From Bacteriovoracaceae bacterium (GTDB lineage Bacteria; Bdellovibrionota; Bacteriovoracia; Bacteriovoracales; Bacteriovoracaceae): DNA of 40,107 nucleotides. A program made the translations under genes and the position numbers. Below are positions 17,169 through 25,716 of the stretch, one piece after another. Each line of letters starts with the position of its first letter. Position 1 is the stretch's first letter. The DNA is taken from positions 1 through 40,107 of the forward strand of contig CANGAC010000006.1 of NCBI GenBank assembly GCA_947451425.1, read 5' to 3'. Under the pieces are notes generated by a model. The model was not told the origin of the DNA, searched no databases, and saw only the letters and a list, made by a program, of their open reading frames with translations.

Positions 17169-17735
17169 ATGAGAAAACTCTCCCTCTTAATTCTCTTCTC
17201 ATTTTCAACCCAGGCCTTCGCGGCTTCTCATGTCTCGTTCTGGAATGACATCACGCCGGCCTCTTTGAGTTCACTCGTGAAGAATATTGAAAAGGCAGCG
17301 CTCAAGATCAAAGCTGATCAGGAACGTGTTGTGGTGATTGATCTGACATCTGGTGGGGGAGACCTTTACGCAGCTTTTAAATTCGTGAGCGACACTCCAG
17401 CTCTTGAAGAAAGACTGGGCATTGAAATTGATACGCGTGTGACGAGTACCTGTGAGTCAGCTTGCACAGTGCTTTACACGGCAGGAAGAAAACGTCTGGC
17501 CAGAAGGGGTGCTAGCTTCGGCTTTCATTCTCCCGCCATCGCTTCAAGAGTTCCGAGAGGAGTCTCGCGGTCGGCAGTCCTCGAAAGTGCGCGGGCCCGC
17601 TGGATGGCCGCGATTACAAAAGTTGATCCTGCACTGGCCTACGAAATTGATCGGAGAAATCTCCTGATGGATGAGGAAATGACCTACTTATCCGGACGAT
17701 CGCTAGATGGTGGCTACGTTACCACACGGGAGTAG
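17169..17735 (+). CDS. Secreted ClpP-fold protein (COG3904-like)
   Basis: This is a 188-residue protein with signal peptide MRKLSLLILFSFSTQAFA. The mature part looks like the periplasmic ClpP/crotonase-fold family. RVVVIDLTSGGGDLYAAF provides the oxyanion Gly-rich loop. TSTCESACTVLYTAGRKR provides the putative nucleophile Ser flanked by two Cys (CESAC), and ASFGFHSP provides the His. In related proteins these form a Ser-His catalytic pair. The Cys pair may form a disulfide, matching export. The gene precedes the giant IPT-repeat protein by 77 bases on the same strand. A maturation or protease role for that surface protein is possible but rests on position alone. Confidence 0.75.
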   Translation: MRKLSLLILFSFSTQAFAASHVSFWNDITPASLSSLVKNIEKAALKIKADQERVVVIDLTSGGGDLYAAFKFVSDTPALEERLGIEIDTRVTSTCESACTVLYTAGRKRLARRGASFGFHSPAIASRVPRGVSRSAVLESARARWMAAITKVDPALAYEIDRRNLLMDEEMTYLSGRSLDGGYVTTRE

Positions 17736-17812
17736 TCGGAGAATCAAACGGTATTTCATACCGGTCAGACTAAGCTCTCAGTATTTCTTTTAAAATTCCG
17801 ACCTTTAATCTG

Positions 17813-20800
17813 ATGAATAGGATTATTACAGCATTCTCAGGGATTGGGAGAGCGGGCACCATGTGGTGGTCTGTCGTCTTTTTAATTTTCCTTAGCTGTA
17901 ATAAACCTGAAACAAAAAAAGATGGATTCTCCGTTTCATCTGTCACTCCATCGAGTGGCCCTATTGTCGGTGGAACAACAATCTCCATTTCTGGAAAATT
18001 TCTCGACTTCGTTACCTCCGTAAAAATTGATGGAACAAGTTGTCTGAGCTTTGAACTGAGAAGTCCAGAGCTCATCGTTTGTGTCACACCTGCTCACGCG
18101 GAAGGCACTGTCAGCGTAGATGTGACCGGACCTACAGATGAAGTCATTTCGAAAACATTCACTTACATTCCTCCGGTGATGAGTGTCACTTCCATTTCCC
18201 CAGCAGGCGGAACTGATGCGGGCAACACACTCCTTACAGTCGTCGGACAGAATTTTGAAACCGGATCTACGATTACTGTTGGTGGCCTGGATTGTACAAG
18301 TGTTCAGTTCATAAGTTCGACATCGATGAAGTGCCGGACCCCTGCGAATGTGGTCGGGAGTTATCCCGTAGTCGTAACTTCTCCTGGTGGACAAACTGCT
18401 ACTGCGGCAACTAGCTATACGTACTCTCTTTCTCCTACAGTCACTCTTGTTTCTCCCGTATCGGGTACGACCGGCGGTGGAACTGTTTTGACAATTACGG
18501 GAACGAATTTTGTTAATCCGACCGTCTCCTTAGGGGGAACCCCTTGTGTGGTGACGGCAAAAGCTGCGACTTCCATAACCTGTACAACCGGAGCGAAAAG
18601 CCCTGGTGCTGTCACACTGAGAGTCGTGAACTCAAATGCTAACTCTGTTGATGTGCTTTCCGGTTACACCTATATCCGGGGGCCAATTCCTCAGTCTATT
18701 AGTCCTGCCTTTGGAGTTCCGGGTGGTGGAACATCCGTGACAATTACCGGAGGAAATTTCAAACCTCTGGCGACTGTGAAAATTGGTGGTGTCGACTGTA
18801 CTCCCGTGACAGTTGTCAGTTTAACTCAGATTGATTGCGTGACTGGTGCCAAGGCCGTCGGAACATATGATGTTGTCGTGACGAACGCTGATGGCCTGGA
18901 TGATCGGATCGTGAATGGATACTCCTATCGTTTACCTCCGCCGGTTGTCTCAAGTGTTGCTCCCTCAAATGGTCCTATCGCTGGTGGAACTTCCATCACC
19001 ATCACAGGAACAGATTTCCAGGCACTCGCTACGGTGAAAATCGGAACCGTCACCTGTACATCTCCGGTGATAACCGCCACAACAATTACCTGTACCACTG
19101 GTGCATCTACTGACGGGGCACAAACGGTCACTGTAACAAATCCAGATACACTGACCGGATCACTTCCCAGCGGATTTGCCTATCAGGCAGCTCCCACCGT
19201 CACGGCCGTTACTCCCTCTGGAGGAGATGTTCTCGGTGGCACGACAATTTCAGTTGCCGGGACTTACTTCCGTGCCGGCGCAACTGTTTCCGTGGGCGGA
19301 GTCAATTGCGGATCGGTTATTATTTCAAGCGAAACTCTTCTCACCTGCGTGACGGGTGCAAATGCTGCCGGACTCGCAGCGATCACTGTCACGAATACAG
19401 ACGGCCAATTCGGCACACGGGCCGCGACTTACAAGTATGCCCTTCCTCCAGTCGTCACAAATATTCTTCCAGCGGCCGGTGCACTTGGCGGCGGAACTCT
19501 CGTCACCATCTCCGGAACTGGTTTTGTCACCGGAGCTTCTGTTTCTGTCGGGGGAGTGGCCTGTACCACGGTCACGGTTGTGAACGCGACAACTCTGACC
19601 TGTACGACAGGAATTCATGCTGCAGGAGTTGCGAATGTCGTCGTGACAAATTCCGATATGCAGGCCTCGACACTTGCTGCCGCTTACACATTCCAGGCCG
19701 CTCCCGCAGTTACGACCATTGCTCCGGCCTATGGCCCGATCGCTGGTGCCACTTCAGTGACAATCACGGGAACCGGGTTTCTTGCAGGTGCAACGGTCAG
19801 CATCGGGGGAGCAGCTTGTGCGGTGACTGCAACGACTGCGACTTCGATTTCCTGTACTACCGGTGCCGGAGCTGCAGGAGCATCCAACGTTGTTGTCACA
19901 AATCCGGATTCACAGACGGGAACTTTAACAACGGGCTTTACATATCTTGCGGCCCCAACAATCTCAAGTGTGTCTCCTGCCTTCGGACCACTCGCTGGCG
20001 GGAATACGATTACCATCACTGGTACCGGATTTTTCACCGGTGTAACAATGACGATTGATTCCGTTGCCTGCACAACATTTACCAGAGTGAGTGCAACGTC
20101 ACTTACCTGTGTCGTTCCTGCAGCGGCGGCGGGCCCTGTTGATATCGTCGTGACAAACGTCGACTTACAAACCGTGACCTCATCGAACTCTTACACATAC
20201 ACCGGCGCACCAACTGTGACGGCGGCTTCACCTTCGGCCGGAGCTCTTGCTGGTGGAACATCGGTCACCCTGACCGGAACGAATTTCTTTACCGGAGCGA
20301 CGGTGGATTTTGGAGGCTCAGCATGTGCTGTCACTTCTTTATCTGCAACGAGCATCACATGTACCGCAGCTTCGCATGCATCAGGGGCAGTGACGGTAAA
20401 AGTCACTAACACCGATACGCAGAATGGATCAGCAGCTGCACTCTACACGTATCAACCAGCTCCGACAGTCTCTGCGGTTTCTCCTCTCTACGGCCCGATC
20501 GGTGGAGGGAGTGTCTTAACAATTACCGGAACAGGATTCGTTGCCAGTGCGACAGTTTCTGTTGGTGGGACGGCTTGTCCGGTTTCAGCGGTGACTTCAA
20601 CTTCCATCACATGTACTTCCCCGGTTGGAACTGCTGGTGCAGTGAGTGTCACTGTGACAAACGCAGATACGCAATCGGGAACAAAAGCTTCGGCCTTTAC
20701 TTATCTCAATCCACCTACGGTAACAGCAATTTCAAAATCGGCGGGAGCACTTGCCGGCGGAACATCAATCGTCCTCACGGGAACTGGGTTTGTTACCGGT

Positions 20801-23800
20801 GCCACTGTTGATATCAACGGATCGGCCTGTGCCGTCACTGCGACGACTTCAACAACAATTTCCTGCACAACTTCTGCTCACGCCGCTGGAACCTTTGATG
20901 TTGATGTCACTAACGTCGATGCTCAGGTTGGAACTCTTACCAATGGCTTTACTTACCAGGCCGCACCCGCAGTCACCAGTGTTGTGGCTTCGGCCGGAAC
21001 ACTCGCCGGAGGAACGTCCGTCGTCGTCAACGGAACTGGTTTTGTGACCGGTGCCACTGTTCTCTTTGATACCGGAAGTTGTGTGGTGACAGCAGTCACT
21101 GCGACAACCATAACGTGTCTCACTCCTGCCCACATTGCCGGTGCCGTCACAGTCAAAGTGACGAATACAGACCTTCAGTTCGGAAGCCTGGCGACTGCCT
21201 ATACCTATCAGGCGGCTCCTACCATCACGACTGTTTCTCCTGCTGTCGGATCCAGCGCTGGTGGAACAACACTTACGATCACGGGAACAGGATTCGTCGC
21301 TGGTGTGACGGCTACTGTTGGGGGAGTCTCATGCCCGGTAACGGCGAACACAGCGACATCCATTACCTGCACATCGCCAGTTCACGCAGCTGGAATCGTC
21401 AATGTCATTGTCACAAACGTTGATACGCAGACGGGGACTAAAACCAATAGCTTCACTTATCTCGATGCTCCTACTGTCACGAGTGTCACTCCCGCTGTTG
21501 GTGCTGTTGGCGGATTGAAGACCGTCACCGTTCTTGGAACAAATTTCTATGCTGGTGCCACTGTTTCGTTCGGCGGATCTGCTTGTGCAGTTCTTTCTTT
21601 GTCTGCGACATCCATCTCCTGCCGCACGAGTGCTCATGCTGCCGGTGCTGTTGCTGTGACCGTAACGAACGTGGATTCACAATTCGGCACTCTCGCCGGT
21701 GGATACACTTACCGTCCGGCCCCGACAGTTTCCACCGTGAGCCCGGCCTACGGACCTATCGGTGGAGGGACTACTCTGACGATTACAGGTTCTGATTTCG
21801 TCTCACCAGTTTCTGTCACGGTCGGAACCGCGGCCTGCGTAGTTACGGCAGAGTCTGCTACATCCATTACGTGTACCACGGGAATTTCTCCCGTCTCTGG
21901 CTCAGCGGCCGTCACAGTGACAAATCCGGTTGATCTCCAGGCCGGAATTAAAACCGGTGCCTTTATTTATCTCAGAGCACCTGTGATCACTTCTGTTTCT
22001 CCGACGGCCGGTGCCCTTGCAGGATCAACAACAATTTCTCTGGTGGGAACAAATTTCTTCCCGGGTGCAACGGTCACTGTCGGGGGAGTCGCCTGTACTT
22101 CCGTTACTGTTGTCAGCGATACTCTCATCACTTGTTCCACACCGGCAGGAAGTGCGGGAGCGGCCAATGTCGTTGTGACAAATCCTGATGCGCAAGCGGA
22201 TACCGAAACCAACGGCTATACTTATCAGGCGGCCCCTACTGTCTCTACCATTTCTCCAGGTTCAGGAAGACTTTCCGGCGGAACATCCGTCACCATTACG
22301 GGAAGTGATTTCGTCACAGGTGCGACGGTCAAAATCGGTGGCACGAACTGTACCGGTGTCACTTTTGTGAATGCGACAACCATTACTTGTACGACTCCTG
22401 CAGGTGTCGCCGGAGCTCAGTCCGTAGAGGTTATCAATGCTGACACTCAAAGCGGAACGGCCGCTGGTCTTTATACTTATCAGAGTGCTCCGACGGTCAC
22501 GAGTGTTTCTCCCAATGGAGGCCCGGTGGCCGGGGGAACAGTCGTCACCGTAACGGGAACGAATTTCCTGACAGGTGCTTCCATGAGTTTCGGAGGTACG
22601 GTCTGTACGGGCCTCACCGTCGTGAGCAGCTCATCCATTACCTGTACGACTCCGGCCAAGGCCGCTGGTGCCTACACTGTCACGGCGACGAACATTGATG
22701 GACAGACAGGAAGTGCCACGAATGCCTACACCTTCCGGGCCGCTCCAACTATCTCGGCTATTTCTCCAACTATCGGTGCAACAGCTGGGGGAACAGTCAT
22801 CACAGTTACCGGAACTGGATTTGTTACCGGAGCCACTGTTACGGTGGGTGGAGTTGCGTGTACGTCAGTGAATGTTTCCAGCGGAACCAATCTCACTTGC
22901 CGGACCGGCGCCAACGCCGCAGGAAGTGTGACGGCAACGATTACAAATTCTGATACACAAACGGGAACCGGCGGAACTTATCTTTATCAGGTCGCTCCCG
23001 TTGTCACATCTGTCTCACCAACTTCATCGGCCCTGGCGGGTGGAGCAACCATGACCATTACCGGTTCGGGGTTTATGGCAGGGGCCACAGTCACAATCGG
23101 CGGAACCACATGCACGTCACCAACTGTCGTGAGTGCCAATTCCATTACCTGCACAATTCCTGGGAAGTCCGCAGGTGCGTATAGTGTCGTGGTCAGAAAC
23201 ACTGACACGCAGACAGGGACATTAGCTTCGGCCATTACTTACCGGACACCACCAACAGTCACGAGCGTTTCGCCCACAATGGGGGCCATCGATGGTGGCT
23301 CAACCCTTACCATTACCGGTTCAGGATTTGTGACGGGTGCAACCGTTCTCGTGGGATCTTCAAGTTGCGTTGTGGGCTCAGTGACTTCGACCTCAATCAC
23401 ATGTGTGACCGGTTCTGCAGTGGCCGGAACTTATAGTCTCACAGTGACAAACACCGATGCGCAATCGGGCACCCGCGCTTCATCATTCACCTATGTGAAT
23501 CCACCAACTGTGACCTCCGTTTCCCTCAATACCGGAACAATTGCCGGAGGGAAAACGGTCACCATTACCGGAACGAATTTCTACACCGGATCAACCGTAG
23601 ACTTTGGTGGCAGCGCCTGTACTTCAGTGACTGTCATCAGCACAACTTCTATTTCGTGTGTGACGCCTGCGAATGCTGCCGGTGCGGTGACGGTAAGTGT
23701 GATCAGTCCCTATGGCGCTACCGGTTCACTGGCCGCAGGTTACACGTATGTGACAACTCCGGCGTTACTGGCCTTTGTCACAGGGACCAGCAGTCCAACA

Positions 23801-24103
23801 CCACCGGCTTCGGACAACTACGGAACAACTTCCGTTAACATCACTCATACGTTTACGCTCAAAAATACCGGTGACACTGTTTCGTCAAACGTCACCATGG
23901 CCCTCGGTGGATCAAGTCCTGCATCTTTCGCGATCGGAACGGATAACTGCACGGGACTTCCTCTTGCCGCGGGAGCGACCTGTACTGTCCAGGTGACTTT
24001 CCTCGGAGCCTTTGTGACAACCGGAACTTACTCCGCAACCATCGGCGGTACTGCGGTTAGTGGTGGAACTGCAACGAACAATCTTCAGGGTAGAAGACCA
24101 TGA
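17813..24103 (+). CDS. Giant exported IPT/TIG-repeat surface protein (23 repeats)
   Basis: This is a 2096-residue exported protein. The N-terminus has Arg residues, a hydrophobic core and then FLSC-NK, so it is probably a lipoprotein with Cys29, although Phe at -3 is atypical. The ATG at 17861 is an alternative start, with GGGAG upstream but a signal lacking positive charge. Residues 39-1980 are 23 tandem IPT/TIG (Ig-like) repeats of ~84 residues, each with forms of P-x-V-T-x-V-S-P, G-G-T-x-V-T-I-T-G-T-x-F, G-A-T-V and V-T-N-x-D. Nearly every repeat has two Cys about 14-17 residues apart (...GGxxC... SITC), suggesting one disulfide per domain. The last 116 residues resemble an HYDIN/choice-of-anchor-D-type beta domain. 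A cell-surface adhesin stalk is the likely role. The next gene overlaps by 4 bases. Confidence 0.88.
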   Translation: MNRIITAFSGIGRAGTMWWSVVFLIFLSCNKPETKKDGFSVSSVTPSSGPIVGGTTISISGKFLDFVTSVKIDGTSCLSFELRSPELIVCVTPAHAEGTVSVDVTGPTDEVISKTFTYIPPVMSVTSISPAGGTDAGNTLLTVVGQNFETGSTITVGGLDCTSVQFISSTSMKCRTPANVVGSYPVVVTSPGGQTATAATSYTYSLSPTVTLVSPVSGTTGGGTVLTITGTNFVNPTVSLGGTPCVVTAKAATSITCTTGAKSPGAVTLRVVNSNANSVDVLSGYTYIRGPIPQSISPAFGVPGGGTSVTITGGNFKPLATVKIGGVDCTPVTVVSLTQIDCVTGAKAVGTYDVVVTNADGLDDRIVNGYSYRLPPPVVSSVAPSNGPIAGGTSITITGTDFQALATVKIGTVTCTSPVITATTITCTTGASTDGAQTVTVTNPDTLTGSLPSGFAYQAAPTVTAVTPSGGDVLGGTTISVAGTYFRAGATVSVGGVNCGSVIISSETLLTCVTGANAAGLAAITVTNTDGQFGTRAATYKYALPPVVTNILPAAGALGGGTLVTISGTGFVTGASVSVGGVACTTVTVVNATTLTCTTGIHAAGVANVVVTNSDMQASTLAAAYTFQAAPAVTTIAPAYGPIAGATSVTITGTGFLAGATVSIGGAACAVTATTATSISCTTGAGAAGASNVVVTNPDSQTGTLTTGFTYLAAPTISSVSPAFGPLAGGNTITITGTGFFTGVTMTIDSVACTTFTRVSATSLTCVVPAAAAGPVDIVVTNVDLQTVTSSNSYTYTGAPTVTAASPSAGALAGGTSVTLTGTNFFTGATVDFGGSACAVTSLSATSITCTAASHASGAVTVKVTNTDTQNGSAAALYTYQPAPTVSAVSPLYGPIGGGSVLTITGTGFVASATVSVGGTACPVSAVTSTSITCTSPVGTAGAVSVTVTNADTQSGTKASAFTYLNPPTVTAISKSAGALAGGTSIVLTGTGFVTGATVDINGSACAVTATTSTTISCTTSAHAAGTFDVDVTNVDAQVGTLTNGFTYQAAPAVTSVVASAGTLAGGTSVVVNGTGFVTGATVLFDTGSCVVTAVTATTITCLTPAHIAGAVTVKVTNTDLQFGSLATAYTYQAAPTITTVSPAVGSSAGGTTLTITGTGFVAGVTATVGGVSCPVTANTATSITCTSPVHAAGIVNVIVTNVDTQTGTKTNSFTYLDAPTVTSVTPAVGAVGGLKTVTVLGTNFYAGATVSFGGSACAVLSLSATSISCRTSAHAAGAVAVTVTNVDSQFGTLAGGYTYRPAPTVSTVSPAYGPIGGGTTLTITGSDFVSPVSVTVGTAACVVTAESATSITCTTGISPVSGSAAVTVTNPVDLQAGIKTGAFIYLRAPVITSVSPTAGALAGSTTISLVGTNFFPGATVTVGGVACTSVTVVSDTLITCSTPAGSAGAANVVVTNPDAQADTETNGYTYQAAPTVSTISPGSGRLSGGTSVTITGSDFVTGATVKIGGTNCTGVTFVNATTITCTTPAGVAGAQSVEVINADTQSGTAAGLYTYQSAPTVTSVSPNGGPVAGGTVVTVTGTNFLTGASMSFGGTVCTGLTVVSSSSITCTTPAKAAGAYTVTATNIDGQTGSATNAYTFRAAPTISAISPTIGATAGGTVITVTGTGFVTGATVTVGGVACTSVNVSSGTNLTCRTGANAAGSVTATITNSDTQTGTGGTYLYQVAPVVTSVSPTSSALAGGATMTITGSGFMAGATVTIGGTTCTSPTVVSANSITCTIPGKSAGAYSVVVRNTDTQTGTLASAITYRTPPTVTSVSPTMGAIDGGSTLTITGSGFVTGATVLVGSSSCVVGSVTSTSITCVTGSAVAGTYSLTVTNTDAQSGTRASSFTYVNPPTVTSVSLNTGTIAGGKTVTITGTNFYTGSTVDFGGSACTSVTVISTTSISCVTPANAAGAVTVSVISPYGATGSLAAGYTYVTTPALLAFVTGTSSPTPPASDNYGTTSVNITHTFTLKNTGDTVSSNVTMALGGSSPASFAIGTDNCTGLPLAAGATCTVQVTFLGAFVTTGTYSATIGGTAVSGGTATNNLQGRRP
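17927..23752 (+). repeat. 23 tandem coding repeats of about 253 bases (IPT/TIG units)
   Basis: Repeat units diverge in sequence but keep length and landmark motifs. The total of 5826 bases divided by 23 gives 253 bases. Some units are more alike than neighbours are: 10-11 resemble 15-16 (both pass from FGGSACAV to PAPTVS then YGPIGGG). Also, 11-12 resemble 22-23 (both have TQSGT or AQSGT then a NPPTVT linker). This pattern points to past segmental duplication. Confidence 0.9.
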
Positions 24104-24786
24104 GAATAAATATTTTTCTCCTTACGTTTTTTCTCTCATTCAATCTCCTTGCCGACAGTGAGACGGAATCCCAGGTTTCTCTCTGTGAAAAAGAAGCCGA
24201 CAAATTCGGAAACGGGGAAGGTTCGGACAGTATCTCTGAGAGCTGCCTCGAACTATTTGCGAAACTTGCCAATCCGCAGTCAAAAAAATCTACGCTGGAT
24301 AAGAAAGTTTCCATCATCGGCTACCGGAACCTTCTCATTGTGACTAGCAACCTGAAGCGAACTCTGATTGCCGGGGAATACACCCATCTGAAACATGTTG
24401 TGGCACTTTCTTACGATGAAAAAAATCGTGAAATTGCAGTCCTCGAAGACTCTGGGGATATCCTGACATTTTCATCAGTCATTACGGGCAATGTGGCGCC
24501 TCTTCGGATGATCCGACATGCAGAAATTGAAGGTGCGGCCGATCTCGCGATTCTTCCGGAAAGAAACGAGATCGCTGTTCTTCATGGGCCAAAAAAAGAG
24601 CTTCTGTTCTTTTCGCGTCTGGGAAATTTCCATGGTCGTGAGGGACGAAAAAACCTCGGCATCCGGCGTCAAGTTCAGCAGGTGGAAGGGGAGAGTCTTA
24701 CTCTGAGTGATTCGGGAAAAGAGCTTCTCATCAAAAAAAGAACTGGATTGTCGCGGTACCAGCTTCCTCCTGTGAAAACGCAGTAA
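24100..24786 (+). CDS. Secreted protein coupled to the IPT-repeat protein, beta-propeller-like
   Basis: This is a 228-residue protein with signal peptide (RINIFLLTFFLSFNLLA). Its ATG overlaps the stop of the IPT gene by 4 bases, so production is coupled. The mature N-terminus has two Cys (SLCEKEADKF, ESCLELFAKL). The rest reads as repeated beta blades: LLIVTSNLKRTLIAGEYTHL, then VALSYDEKNREIAVLEDSGD, LAILPERNEIAVLHGP and LTLSDSGKELLIKK. Each has the N-x-E-I-A-V-L or related turn of NHL/SMP-30-like propellers, but there are only about three to four blades. I recognise no named family. It may help secrete, cap or anchor the giant protein; this is inferred from coupling only. Confidence 0.72.
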   Translation: MRINIFLLTFFLSFNLLADSETESQVSLCEKEADKFGNGEGSDSISESCLELFAKLANPQSKKSTLDKKVSIIGYRNLLIVTSNLKRTLIAGEYTHLKHVVALSYDEKNREIAVLEDSGDILTFSSVITGNVAPLRMIRHAEIEGAADLAILPERNEIAVLHGPKKELLFFSRLGNFHGREGRKNLGIRRQVQQVEGESLTLSDSGKELLIKKRTGLSRYQLPPVKTQ

Positions 24787-24827
24787 TCCGAGCGGAATCG
24801 TCGCCTTAAAAACCTTCAGACCTTTCG

Positions 24828-24855
24828 TTGCAAAAATTCTGGATCACGAGACAAT
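24828..24855 (+). promoter_or_regulatory. Candidate promoter of the six-gene biosynthetic operon
   Basis: TTGCAA (24828-24833), a 16-base spacer and GACAAT (24850-24855) fit a sigma-70 promoter. The predicted start of transcription is near 24862, two bases before the ATG at 24864, so the message may be leaderless. This would exclude the upstream TTG at 24828 as the start codon. Confidence 0.4.
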
Positions 24856-24863
24856 CTTCTTAC

Positions 24864-25703
24864 ATGGAAACACTACAAAAAGACATTCTGACCTTTGATG
24901 GTCTGAGACTCAAAACAACAATCTTAAACCGGAACGTCGGAGCCTGGGTCGTCGTCACTCATGGAGTGGGCGAACACCGGGGCCGGCATGAGTACTGGCT
25001 TACAGATGAATTTAAAAACTACAACGTCATCCTTTATGATCTGAGGGGCCATGGAGAATCAGAGGGTGAACGCGGAAACGTAAAAGACTTTGATGATTAC
25101 CTGAAAGATATTGATTCAGTCACAGAGTTTCTCGTTTCAGAGTTCGGGATGAAAACTTTCTACCTCTTCGGTCACTCCATGGGTGGGCTCATTACCGCCC
25201 GCTGGATCCAGACGAGAAAGAACCGCGCTCTCTATCCGGCGAAAACAATTCTTTCCGCTCCAGGAGCAGGAACAGTGGGAATTCTGGGAATGATCACGAG
25301 TTCCATTCCGGCACTTGTTTATAAGAAGCTCGCGACTCTCCCGAGTCTTCCTTTAGGTGGGATGCTCGATCTCACAAAACTTTCTCACAATCCGCAGGTG
25401 TACCAGGATTACATTCACGATCCGAAAAATATCCTGAAGGTCCATTCGCATCTTTATTTTGATCTCCTGAACAAGGCCCAGGAAACCTTCCATAAGCCGC
25501 TCAATCCGCGCACACCGATGATGGTCATCATGGGAAGTGAAGACGGAGTCGTGAGTACTGACCTGGTGAAAAAGTATTTTGATAAGTTTGAACCAAGGGC
25601 GAAGTTTGTTCTCGTAAAAGATGCCTACCATGAGTTGTATATGGAAACACCGGAATACTTCGGTCAGTTTGCGAAGAACGTGAAAGAGTTTTTTTCTCCT
25701 TAA
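24864..25703 (+). CDS. Monoacylglycerol-lipase / lysophospholipase-like alpha/beta hydrolase
   Basis: This is a 279-residue cytosolic enzyme of the Hydrolase_4 (S33-like) family. VVVTHGVGEHRGRHEYW gives the conserved HG-x-GEH oxyanion motif, VILYDLRGHGESEGERG the family strand, and YLFGHSMGGLITARW the nucleophile elbow (G-H-S-M-G). MVIMGSEDGVVST holds the acid, and KDAYHELYMETPE the His. The family cleaves monoacylglycerols or lysophospholipids. The start at ATG 24864 is chosen over an in-frame TTG 36 bases upstream because family N-termini begin just before the DGLRL element. It is the first gene of the operon, with 13 bases to the DUF3419 gene. It may release or recycle the lipid substrate of the pathway (inference). 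Confidence 0.87.
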   Translation: METLQKDILTFDGLRLKTTILNRNVGAWVVVTHGVGEHRGRHEYWLTDEFKNYNVILYDLRGHGESEGERGNVKDFDDYLKDIDSVTEFLVSEFGMKTFYLFGHSMGGLITARWIQTRKNRALYPAKTILSAPGAGTVGILGMITSSIPALVYKKLATLPSLPLGGMLDLTKLSHNPQVYQDYIHDPKNILKVHSHLYFDLLNKAQETFHKPLNPRTPMMVIMGSEDGVVSTDLVKKYFDKFEPRAKFVLVKDAYHELYMETPEYFGQFAKNVKEFFSP

Positions 25704-25716
25704 CATCGGAACTCCC

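Noticed and set aside
17749-17763. Hairpin CGGTAT-TTC-ATACCG after the ClpP-like gene as a terminator
   Set aside because: The stem is only 6 bases and no T run follows, so it is unlikely to stop transcription.
19306-20058. 250-codon plus-strand frame inside the IPT gene
   Set aside because: Its Cys/Arg/His/Ser-rich text is the frame-shifted image of the repeats; it has no start signal.
17927-23752. CRISPR-like or intergenic tandem repeat
   Set aside because: The 253-base periodicity is entirely coding and explained by IPT/TIG domains; there are no short identical repeats with spacers.
24828-24863. TTG start at 24828 for the lipase-like gene
   Set aside because: The TTG lies inside a likely -35 box, has no ribosome site, and the extra 12 residues precede the normal family N-terminus.
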